Made by a program: the position numbers and the translations under genes
Notes under the pieces: model-generated
Database searches by the model: none
Told to the model about the DNA's origin: nothing
The model's input: the letters and a program-made list of their open reading frames with translations, nothing else
Shown here: positions 19,687 through 29,214 of the stretch, in pieces
Numbering within the stretch: the stretch's first letter is position 1
How the letters are laid out: each line of letters starts with the position of its first letter
NCBI GenBank assembly: GCA_949751835.1
Contig: CATKHK010000173.1
Span: 1-32,620, forward strand
Source: Blepharisma japonicum
Lineage: Eukaryota > Ciliophora > Heterotrichea > Heterotrichida > Blepharismidae
Length of the DNA stretch: 32,620 nucleotides
Direction of reading: 5' to 3'

Positions 19687-20557
19687 GAGGAAAATAATTT
19701 TAATCTAATTAGGCCAATCTTAATAACTAAACATTGGTATCGAGTATAGTCGTGATAATAAATTCTTAAGTGCTTATTACTGCTTTATTCATCTCTTATT
19801 CATTTAGTTAAATAAATTAATTTGTGGAATTTCCTTCAATAATTATGAAACGAGCTTAAGCAATTATCCTGTATCATATATAACAGCATATATCGAATTA
19901 TTTTTAAGCGCTTGTCACATGTTTTGAGAGAATTAAGAAATATTGAGACGGATTACTTTATAATTTATAATGGAAAATAATTATTAAGTGAATAAGCCGA
20001 GCAAAGCAATAAGCAACTATTCATTTAATTGGTGAATAGAATAGAGCCCTTTATTCAGCAATTTTTGAGACTCTAAACAAGAAATTAACAGAGATCGGAT
20101 ATATATTCACGCACTCATTTTAGTCTGTATATTATCAATTATAATATAAGATGATAGTATTCTGTCGAATTTGAAAAGGAAACTATCAAGTTTGTTGATG
20201 ATAAGTTTAAGGATGCTAAAGAAGACATGTCCCATCATAAAACAGAAATTAATCAAGTCAAAACCAAGAATAGGTAAGTTTAAACAAATGCATTATTAAT
20301 AAGTTCAATGAGAAAATGAAGAACGAATGAACTGAAAAGAAAATCATTGTGTAAAAATGTATGTTCCATGCAATTTCTGGAAAAACCATTGAGCCTATGA
20401 AGGGCTAGATGAAATTTAAACTCTTAATGAAATATTTTATTTAATTTAGAAATTTTATTACCATTATGAACTATTTCTGATTGATTATGAAAATCAATCA
20501 AAATACCTATGATCAAAATGGCTTTTCAAAAAATATAAAGATTGTTATAAATTAATT
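19687..20557. other. Intergenic, with decayed coding-like sequence
   Basis: Apart from the SepSecS 3' fragment, a frame at about 20158-20277 reads VEFEKETIKFVDDKFKDAKE and ends in TAA after 39 codons with no good start, so it is probably a relic. Nothing else convincing on either strand. Confidence 0.4.
19801..19950 (+). pseudogene. Decayed partial duplicate of the SepSecS 3' end
   Basis: Matches about 19518-19680 of SepSecS in direct orientation: TGTGGAATTTCCTTCAA, CAATTATCCTG, TATATAACAGC and AAGCGCTTGTC recur with substitutions and an internal loss of about 25 bases. The frame is broken by TAA. It is a tandem 3' partial duplicate about 115 bp after the parent's stop. Confidence 0.8.
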
Positions 20558-23089
20558 TTATTTAATACGTGGCTCTATTATTCCATGGTGTTGATTCAAA
20601 AGTTCATAATAATGGTGGTGTTTTGGCTTTGCATCTGAAGCTATTTGTTGAGTTTCATAATTGCTTGGCAATGTATTGGTCTGAAGAGTTTTTCTGGAAC
20701 TTAAAAATTCTCTGAGATCTATATCACTTTCATTCACCCTTATTAATGGAGGGCTTTCTGTTTCCCTCAGCAATGCTCAAGCATGCTGCTTTGCATTTTC
20801 TAGGTTTTTTAATATTAAATCTGAAATAATCTCTTTAGTGTTATATGTATCCAATAGTTTCCTCTTCGGAGACCTTTCTTGAGTTCTTTCAATTTTTATG
20901 CTATTTTCTGCTGAAAATGCAGGCGGAGGTAATGGCTTTGGCAAAGTTCTAATATAATCATTATTAGGGCTGGGAAATTTTGGAGACGTAATAGAATTTT
21001 TTTCTTTAAATGGAGATTTTGATCTGCCTTTATTGGGTGTTGTGGATTTTGATGATCGCTTTGCTTTTTCAGAGTCTTGAATATGACAGATTCTACTTGG
21101 CTGCTCCTCATTAAATTGATGATCATATTGCACCTCTCTCATTTTTCTCTCTAATATTTCTTCTTGATACTTGAGTAGAGAAAGCTCGTTTTTTCTTGAG
21201 TCTGTCATTTTTTTCAATAGCACATTTAAATTTGACCGCAAGCGAGCAACTTCAGCTTTTTCTTGATTTAATAATTGCTTTGTTTTCTAAATAATTCTTA
21301 CTTGAATTTGTTGAGATTGATAATCTTGGTATTGCTTTTCATGATTTTCTCTCAATTTTTCTAATTTTCGCATGTAGTCAATATTAAGCTCTTTTTCTCG
21401 TTTTTCAAGCTTAGATTTTACCTCTTCCATTACTAGATGATTATAATTCTCTTCAAAAGTCTGTTCCAGCTCTTGAATTTTAAATCTGGTTTCATTTTCC
21501 TGCCTTTTTCTGGCATTTTCGTGCTCTTCCTCGATTGATTCTTGAACTTCTTTCCTTATTTCATCTTCTTTCCTAAGCCTAACCTCCATTTCAATTCTTC
21601 TCACTAGCTCAGTTCGAACTTCTTTTTGTAATTGCTCCCTAAGTTTTTCTGTAAGCCCAACTCTCAGCCTAAAATCATGCTCTTTTTTTAAATCTTCAAA
21701 GCATTCAGCCCTGATTTTTTCAGATATAGTTTTTTCTCGTTCTCCATCTGCGTCATCAATTTCTTTGATTTTTGCTATAATAGCTGTTTCAGAGTCTTTT
21801 TTTACTTGGTCAATGAGCTCTTGGATTTCTATTTTTGCTTGGGTTTTTAATTCTGAAGTTTTTTTTGAAATTATCTGGTCTTGCTCCCTATTAGCTATTA
21901 TTCTGCATTCTTCAATAAGAAATGGCATTATATCTTTTTTCCATGCTTCTTTTTCGCTGTATAATCTAATTTCGTTTTCTGAAATAATTTCTTCATTTAT
22001 CCTATCCAGCTCATCAGTTGAAGGTTGTATATCTTTATTTGTTTGTTTCTTCTTTTGAATAGCTGCTATCTTCTGCTGTGCTTTTGTTTCATATTCAGCT
22101 TTAAATTTTGCAATTATTGCTTTTTGCAAAGCCTCAGACTGTTCATTAAGTTTCTGGTCCAAGAGGTTGTCATAAAATTCTTTTAAACCTTGCTCTTCTT
22201 GACTATGATATTGAATTGCTTTTAGTTCCATTGATTTAAGTTTCCTATCTAATTCCTGGACTTTTTTTTGCCAAAATTTATTAAGTGCTGTTTTGGTTTC
22301 TTCAATTCCTTGAGAAATTTGAGACTCAAATTTGGAAGCCAAAGCTGATTGGTCAGCCTCAAAATCTTTTTCAAGCTGATTTCTCAATAAATTTTCCTTT
22401 TCTTTAATATCCTCTTCAAATGCTGATTGTAAGATTTCTGAATATTTTCGAATTTTATTTTCTGTAATGATTGATGTGTCTTCTGCCATGATTTCGCTGA
22501 GAATACTTCTGAGCTCTTGAGGATTTACTGAGCTGCTTAAATTTGTTTGCTTATTTAAGCTTTGGGTAAAAGTTTGTTGTCTGCAATTTTTTAGATGATC
22601 ACTAATAGACAAACTTTCTAAGCATAAAGATTCAGGAGTAACCAGAGGAGAAGTTGAGACTTTCGTTGTTATTTCTAGCATTTCAGGGCGAGTTGCAATA
22701 AGAACTTGCAGATCTGCTTCATTAGAAATTTGCTGAAATAGTTCTCGTTCCTTTTTCAAATAATCTTTCTTAAGCTTAAGAATTGAATTTTCGGATTCAG
22801 ATCGCATACGGGAAATTTCATTGCAAATTTCAACATCGGTTAGCTCAGTGCTTTCTATAAGATTTTTCATTTTATAATCAATTTTTGAGGCTTCTTCAAT
22901 AGATATAATTGACTCTATATGTTTTTCATTGGTATCTATACAGTTGAAGTAATTTTCTAGTGTATCAATGGAAGCCTTTTCTCTCATGTGTCTGAATTTT
23001 TTATAAGCTGCGCTGAACTGAGGCGTTCCCAAAGGACTTTCGAAAATTCCTGTGTTTTCTAAGCTTTCAATCCATTTGTCTTTTTGCAT
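20558..23089 (-). CDS. Long coiled-coil protein with basic/proline-rich C-terminal region
   Basis: 838 residues after removing the intron at 21287-21301 and reading TGA 20777-20779 as Trp. The ATG 23087-23089 is directly preceded by an in-frame TAA. Residues 1-50 form a conserved-looking head (ESPLGTPQFSAAYKKF). About 200-650 is a nearly continuous Glu/Lys/Gln-rich coiled coil (e.g. RTELVRRIEMEVRLRKEDEI). The C-terminal third is low complexity with SPFKEKN, SPKFPSP and SPKRK, which look like kinase sites. This composition suits a basal-body, centrosomal or cytoskeletal protein, but no specific family can be named. Confidence 0.8.
21287..21301 (-). other. 15-nt intron of the coiled-coil gene
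   Basis: On the minus strand GTAAGAATTATTTAG, phase 0. Splicing joins SQQIQ to KTKQLLNQ and continues the coiled coil in frame. If retained, the terminal TAG stops translation. A at position 10. Confidence 0.9.
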
Positions 23090-23199
23090 TTAAATTTTGA
23101 ATTATATTTATATGATAGCCTTAACATTATTTTCGAAAATATATCAATTTCTGTGCACATTCATAATAATTAATGAGATTTATCCTCAAAGAGATCAAC

Positions 23200-24015
23200 T
23201 TATATTATAAATTTATCATGCAATTTAATTACTCCACCATAGTGAGTATTGAGTCTTAAATCTATAGCCAAACTTTCTATTTTAGATACCTTAATTGGAA
23301 GAAACCAAGTCCAACATTTTTTACCAAAAAATATCTGAAAATTATCGTACCATGAGCCACTTCCATATATGTCTTGCTTCTCCTGTAATAAATATGATAA
23401 ATCAGTAGCAGCCCTTATCATATTTAAGATAATGTACAAATTGAAAAATCCCACTAGGCCAGAATATATACATATGAAAACAAGATCTATTCCATAGGAC
23501 GGTGCCTTTGAATTCTTCATAATTTCATAGTTCAGGGCAAAAATAATTATTGATCCTATTGCAATGTAAAAATTCAGCATTGCATGAAACTTGAAATTGT
23601 AATAGCCAATACATTTTCTGAAGCAAAAGGTATGTGTAAACCTATAAAGAATGCATTTTTTGCAGATATCGCAATGAATAGCATGGGGAGGCCTGCATAA
23701 ATTGCAAGATGTGCATAAATACACCTTTGCGGGGGTAGCATCGTTTTCATCAATGCAGTCTGATGGAGTATATTTGGTTTCTTCTGGCAAATCTCTTATG
23801 CTAATATTCTCTTTGACTTCTCCTGGCTCTATAATTAAGCAAAAAATAAAATAGATAATTACAAGGGTTGAGTCAATTATTAAAAAAGCTAGGCCAGCGG
23901 ACATTAAATCAGTTCTTGAATCTAGCGTGAAAACAGTATAAATTGTAATAGCAAAAAGGCTGGCAACAACTATATATCAGCATAAGTAAAAAAGCATCAA
24001 AAGCCAGAGTTTCAT
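23200..24015 (-). CDS. DHHC-palmitoyltransferase-like membrane protein lacking the DHHC motif
   Basis: 271 residues, from ATG 24013-24015 with TGA-Trp at 23977-23979 (residue 13). Four hydrophobic spans (about 1-28, 40-62, 145-166, 172-196) and a cytosolic zinc-finger-like region between spans 2 and 3 give the zDHHC topology. The Cys pattern starts well (CTSCNLCRPPHAIHCDICKKC, residues 101-121), but the catalytic DHHC is replaced. The sequence there is ILYRFTHTFCFRKCIGYYN, so Thr takes the place of the active Cys in an ungapped alignment, with a Cys (131) two positions later. It is either a pseudoenzyme or a shifted-Cys variant. A separate unspliced start at 23904 would remove span 1. Confidence 0.8.
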
Positions 24016-24442
24016 TTTTATTAACTTTAATAAATTCTAAAAGTAGATAATTTACTTTAAAGAATTAATTGACTTGATTTATTGATGTAGATATAGCTTT
24101 ATGAGGTTTAGTTGAAAGCTAAAAATTAATGAAAAACTAATTAAGAGCGGGTTTCTCGTTTCTCCTGCACAAGTCTGTAAAACCAGCTCTTCGATCGGTT
24201 TGGGAAATATTTGGGATGATAGTTATCTATTCTAGTTGAAAAGCGCTATAAACGCAATCGCAGCTCTTTACCTTCGTAATTTATAATTTTAAAAAATATT
24301 ATTCAATTAGAAATTTTTTTACGTTTTTAGATTATTTTCCTATGCTGAAAGTACTATTAGGATGAGCCCAAAGCTATTTACCATTGCCCTTTTCTTAGCA
24401 ATGCAGTTGGAATTATGATTATTAATTATTCATATAATACTC
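24016..24442. other. Intergenic with a candidate structured RNA
   Basis: No open frame of note. The segment at about 24140-24280 is richer in GC than its surroundings and can fold. The rest is AT-rich and featureless to me. Confidence 0.4.
24143..24191. ncRNA. Candidate hairpin RNA element
   Basis: AAGAGC-G-GGTTT (24143-24154) can pair with AAACC-A-GCTCTT (24180-24191), an 11-bp stem with a one-base mismatch and a loop of about 25 nt. A second small hairpin (GCGCTATAAACGC) follows near 24243. It resembles no tRNA, snRNA or SRP RNA that I recognise. It could be a small ncRNA or a UTR structure; the strand is unknown. Confidence 0.2.
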
Positions 24443-24859
24443 CTACAAACCAGAATTAGAGTAGTAGTGAGAAAATCTGACCCCATGGTTTTCCAAATAT
24501 GACTCAGCTCTGTCAAGATTGATATTTCTATCAATAATATTTTTTGTAACAGCCCATTGTTTTAGTTTACTTTTATTTTTTGGTTTATATTTCTTTTTCC
24601 ACTCATAGTTTATCTCTCTTCCACTTATCATACTCATTGGATTTCTATGGACACTTATAGGTGGCAGCTTTTCGAAAATTGTTTCTTTGACTCTTGTTGG
24701 CTTTCGTTTAGGACTCAAAAGTGGTGATGAGCCATGAGAATTTACAGGACTGAATATCGAAGCAATTTCAGACTTTGTTTTTTCTAATTCTTCCAATACA
24801 TCAAAGCTACCAATTCTGCTAAGAGAACAACTGATTTTTGGATTATATTTTCTTCTCAT
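24443..24859 (-). CDS. Small basic hypothetical protein
   Basis: 138 residues, ATG 24857-24859, stop TAG. It is Ser/Pro/Lys rich, with a likely kinase-site cluster (SSPLLSPKRKPTR) and a more ordered C-terminal part (DRAESYLENHGVRFSHYY). No membrane segments and no TGA codons. No family recognised; composition and tail suggest a real gene. Confidence 0.6.
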   Translation of the reverse strand: MRRKYNPKISCSLSRIGSFDVLEELEKTKSEIASIFSPVNSHGSSPLLSPKRKPTRVKETIFEKLPPISVHRNPMSMISGREINYEWKKKYKPKNKSKLKQWAVTKNIIDRNINLDRAESYLENHGVRFSHYYSNSGL

Positions 24860-25379
24860 ATATTTATTTTATCGAAAGATTATTTTAAATTTATGCTGAT
24901 TTGACAATTTGTGTTTGGAATTGAAGATTTGAATGATAGGATTTATAAAAATAACTTGAGCTTATAAATTTTTTATGATAATTTATAAATAAACACTGAT
25001 AGAATATTTTGGTTGGCAATTTAATAAACTTGCTCAATTATTCAAAGGAAAAAGATTTAAATGTTGACTTTTATTAAATTATAAAAAGATGTATTTAATA
25101 TGAAATAGTCCTATCTATTTTAAATCAAATTTAGATTGAAGAGATATAAAGCTTATATTTTTTAGTGTTTTATATTTTAAAAATTAAATATAATAGCCTT
25201 AAAATAGCTCATTAAGAATCAGATTTAAAGTAAAAAAGACAGTTTTTAGAATATAAAAATTTCATAATTCTTCTTTGTGGGCAAAATAAATTTTTTAGAT
25301 TATTAAAAGGTTCAACAATTTTTTAAGATAAAAATTTGATAATTGATTAAAGCTTAAACATAATCAATAGCTATTTTAT
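24860..25379. other. AT-rich intergenic stretch
   Basis: About 520 bp, very AT-rich. No coding frame, RNA gene or clear repeat seen. Confidence 0.6.
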
Positions 25380-26636
25380 TTATTCCCAAACTTCATTTTG
25401 GATCATCTGTGCAAATGTCTGCTTTCTCCTAATCAATTGAATTTCTCCATTATTTAGTAACAGCTCTGCATTTTCAGGAAAGAAATTATAATTTTTAGTA
25501 CACATAGAGCTACAATAAGCCCCTGCATCTTTTATAATACATAAATCGCCAATTCTAACTTCCCCGCTAATTCTCTCTCCAATTTCATCACCATTTCCAT
25601 AAGATGGTGATATTAAATCAGAAGATTCGCAGCAGTGGCCAACAAAAACATATTGTTTTTTATTTTCTCTCTTTGGTAAAGTTATGATATTATGTCAAGC
25701 TCCATAAAGGCATGGCCTTATTATTTCAGTCATACCTGTATTAAGCTTCACAAATTCATACTCAGAGGTCCTAGCTATATCAATAACTTTACATAAAATA
25801 ATTCCTGCTTTTGCCATAAGGTATGTTCCTGGCTCTATTTCGATTTGGATTTGTCTTCCAGTTTTATTGTAAAATTCAATTATTTTTTCTTTAACGCGAT
25901 TTCCAATGTCCAAAATATCACAATCTGTTTCCTTTTCTTTGTATCTTGAGATTTTAAACCCTCCTCCCATGTCAATAGTTTTGACATCTGGGAAATTTTC
26001 AAGCTGGCCTAAGAGGGTTTCTGCTGCGGAGACTCATTTATTGGGATCATTTCCAGAGCCTATGTGACAATGAATTTTATCAATTGTTAATGAGTATTCT
26101 TCACAAATAGCCTTTACTTCTCCTAGTAATTCATGCCATATTCCAAAACTTGAAGTTTGTCCTCCAACAGTTGTCTTTGAGAAACTTCCTGATCCAATTC
26201 CTATATTTACCCTAATCCCAACACTTGTTGAAGCAAAAAGCTCTGCATATGTCTTCAATTGGTGAAGGCTGCTAGCAATAAATCGAATTCCACTATGGAT
26301 TGTAGACATTAAATCACTTGGCAATTCTTGACAAACAAGTGAAATTTTTTCGGGTTCAATGCCACAGTGGAGTAATTTTTCAACTTCATACTCAGAACTA
26401 GCATCAAAATGCAGTCCTAACCCATTAAAAAGTCTTAAAATTGAGAAATTTGAATTTGCTTTGACAGCATATCTTACCTTTAAACCAAAAGCATTTGGAA
26501 ACTCAAGAATTGATTTAGCTGAATTTTCAATAACGCTCTGGTTATAGATATAGAGTGGAGTTCCGTATTCCTCTGAAATTGAATACAATCTTGACTCAGT
26601 TAAGCATCAATCATCTATGATAATTTCTTCTCCCAT
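25380..26636 (-). CDS. Diaminopimelate decarboxylase-family PLP enzyme (fold-type III)
   Basis: 418 residues, with TGA-Trp at 26607-26609, 26034-26036 and 25695-25697 joining three frames. The start is ATG 26634-26636. PLP lysine K59 lies in YAVKANSN; LHFDASSEYEV, HCHIGSGNDP, DMGGGFK, EIEPGTYL and the C-terminal active-site GHCCESSD (336-340) with AGAYCSSM are present. The family includes DapDC (last step of lysine synthesis by the DAP route), ODC and related decarboxylases; the LHFDASSEYEV and GMTEIIRPCLYGA variants look closest to a DapDC-like clade. Ciliates are generally lysine auxotrophs, so substrate and origin (bacterial or algal transfer) are open. No introns. Confidence 0.88.
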
Positions 26637-26795
26637 TTATAGATCAAAACAGGCTGAGCTCAAATCATAAAACTGTTTCACATGCATAAATAGGATAAGC
26701 ATTGAAGCCTAAATTTTAGCTTATCTAGGTATTTATGAAAAAGTTGAATAAACTTAAAATTTTTATTTTTCTTTTAATAAATAGCATTGGACAAT

Positions 26796-28097
26796 ATGTC
26801 TGCAAGAATAGCTGTCAGACATCATAGCATGTTTTGTTTACCTTCTCAAGATAAAGCAGACAGTCTTAAAACGTTTAAAAAATTTGAATCATTAATTTTA
26901 GAAGGATGTAGCAGCACCCATCATAAGGCAAATAAGAGTTTATGCATAAACCAAACTTCTGATTTAATTTCAAAGCAAAAGGTTTCAATGATAGTTAAAC
27001 CATCTCCATCTAAAACAGATACTGTGGCCAGCAGATCATTTAAAGCTACAGCTACTTCAAAATATTGTGCTCTTAACTCTACTAAGAAAATGATTCAAAT
27101 TACCCCCAACCCTCTTCTTAAAGATAGTCTAGAAAAGAAACGAAAAATTGAGACTTCAGCTCAAACCCTTCAGTCTAGTACTTCTTCAAATATTGTTAAA
27201 GCTTTATTTCCGAAGCCTCATACTGCAAGAACTGCTCCTCCTATAAAGTCCGAAAAACCATTAGAAATTTTCACTCAAATTATACCGTGTGAGAAAACTC
27301 CAAAATCAAATAATTTTACTCGCAAAAAAACATCAAGGTCTAAAACATCAGCAACTTGTACTATAGAAGACAATATGGTAGAAGGAAAACTGCAAGAGCT
27401 CTTAATGAAAGACCACTTACATGAAACATATTTAGCGCTTAAGACAGCCAGAGAACTCCCGACCCCAGACATAAAACTTATAAAAGCAAGGCAAATAAGT
27501 CTTCCAAGAAAGCCCGGATGTGAAGATAGGAAAACAGTTATTTTCGATATGGATGAAACCCTTATTCATTGTGAAGAATCAAGATGAATCGAAACAGACG
27601 CCCAGGTCACTATAACTTTGCCAACTGGGGAGGAAGCCAAAAGTGGGATTAATATAAGGCCTTATGCAGTAGAATGTTTGAGGGAAGCAAGCAAACTCTT
27701 TGAGGTCATTGTTTTTACAGCAGCTGAAAGATATTATGCAAACCCAGTGCTGGATATCCTGGACCCAACACATGAATTAATTCATCATAGGCTGTATAGA
27801 GAAAGCTGTATTTGTGTCGATGGAATAATGGTGAAAGATTTAAGAATTTTTCTTGACAGAAAAATTCAAGATATTGCAATTGTTGATAATTCAGCTTATA
27901 GTTTTGCTTTTCAACTTGATAATGGAATTCCGATAATTTCGTGGACAAACCGAAAAGAAGATACAGAATTATTAAATTTGATAGATTATTTAAAGCAACT
28001 TTCGGAAGCTGATGATATTAGAGCTTTCAATAGGAAAAAGTTCAAACTTCATGCGTTTTATCAGGATTATGTTGACAAATTTGTCGACAGTAATTAA
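26796..28097 (+). CDS. FCP1/SCP-type (NIF/CTD) phosphatase
   Basis: 433 residues, from ATG 26796-26798 (a TTG 9 bases upstream is not needed), with TGA-Trp at 27585-27587 (residue 264). The N-terminal ~235 residues are Ser/Lys rich and likely disordered. The HAD-like catalytic domain (~245-425) has the DxDxT signature in FDMDETLIH, then the FEVIVFTAA motif, CICVDGIMVKDL and IVDNSAYSF, as in CTD small phosphatases and Dullard. Known substrates are Ser-phosphates on the Pol II CTD or lipins. No transmembrane segment, which argues against a Dullard/NEM1-type ER form. Confidence 0.88.
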
Positions 28098-28516
28098 TTT
28101 TTTGGAAATCATATCGATAAAAGATGTTTTAGTAATAAATTCATTGATTTAAATTAAATTCAAGCCTAAACCTATCCTCTAATTTAATTTTTGTTGAAAG
28201 ATAGCTTCTTCCGAAATTCTATAACTATTTTGGATGATGTAAGGTATTTATAGTATTTTAATCAAGAACTCTGCTGTGGCAAGCAATCAATAAAAATTAA
28301 GAATATCTATTTGGGTTTATAAGTCTCATTCTAAAATTCATTTCTAAAATGCAAAGAATGATAATACCTTTATAGGTTAGTTAAATTATTTCACAACAAT
28401 ACTGAATTTTGCAGTCAAAATGATGCTAAATTCTCTTTATATCTAATATAAAATTTTTTATACTTTATTGCTTAAATCTAAGCGATATTAATTGCATTTT
28501 AAAAATTTTATTCTAA
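28098..28516. other. AT-rich intergenic stretch
   Basis: About 420 bp between two plus-strand genes. No frame or RNA gene supported on either strand. Confidence 0.5.
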
Positions 28517-29188
28517 ATGAAAAGAACTGGACGATTATCAACAAGTCAGCTTAACCTAAAAGAAATGATTGACGCTCTCGACAGCGACGGCCTCCTAACT
28601 GAACTCCAAACCCTTTTAGTCAAGGTCCATACCAAGGTTTCAACTCTAAAAGGGAATAAAAAAGAAGCCCTAATGAATTTGCTTGATCTCCTTGTCACAA
28701 AAGAATGAAAATCTACCACAACTGCTTCTACAGAAGCTGATGAAACTCCAGTGCGAACCCCCATCTATTCAGCTCAGCAATCTCCTGTCAATTCAAGGCC
28801 AGGGACCCCTTCAAACGCAGGCTTAAGTTTGCTCAACCTGAAACACAGGAGAAACGCCTCCATCAGTGAATTAACTGAGACTTATGTGAATAACCACAAG
28901 CTTTTTGAAGAAAACCAAAAAGAAGAGCTTGATTATTTGGTAATCTTAACATAGAGCGAATTTTCACATCCGAATATAGCACCATCATTTCCCAAAGCAA
29001 AAAGAGACTTAGGAGAAGTCAAAGACGTGAATCCTGGACCTGGAACTTACAACCCTAAAACGGTGCTCATAGAAGAATCAACTCCAAGCTCAGTTATCCC
29101 TAAAGGGGGCAAGCGTTTTGAGTTCAAAGTTTCAGAAACCCCAGGGCCTTGCTATTACAAGCCAAAGCGCTTTTTTACTTCAAGATAA
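28517..29188 (+). CDS. Second STPGR/SHIPPO-type protein
   Basis: 218 residues after removing the intron at 28940-28954; TGA-Trp at 28706-28708. The N-terminal ~60 residues are helical (LKEMIDALDSDGLLTELQTL) and are followed by a Ser/Pro-rich linker (SRPGTPSN). The C-terminal exon has two PG turns, VNPGPGTYNPK and TPGPCYYKPK, as in STPGR proteins, so a ciliary microtubule-associated role is inferred. The convergent neighbour ends 26 bp away. Confidence 0.75.
28940..28954 (+). other. 15-nt intron of the second STPGR gene
   Basis: GTAATCTTAACATAG, phase 0. Splicing joins ELDYL to SEFSHPN and brings the PGPGTY repeats into frame. If retained, the terminal TAG stops translation. A at position 10. 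Confidence 0.88.
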
Positions 29189-29214
29189 ATTGTGATTTTT
29201 TAATACATATTTAT

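Noticed and set aside
24140-24280. tRNA or spliceosomal snRNA
   Set aside because: No cloverleaf, TTCGA-type T-loop or U1-U6 signature could be found on either strand.
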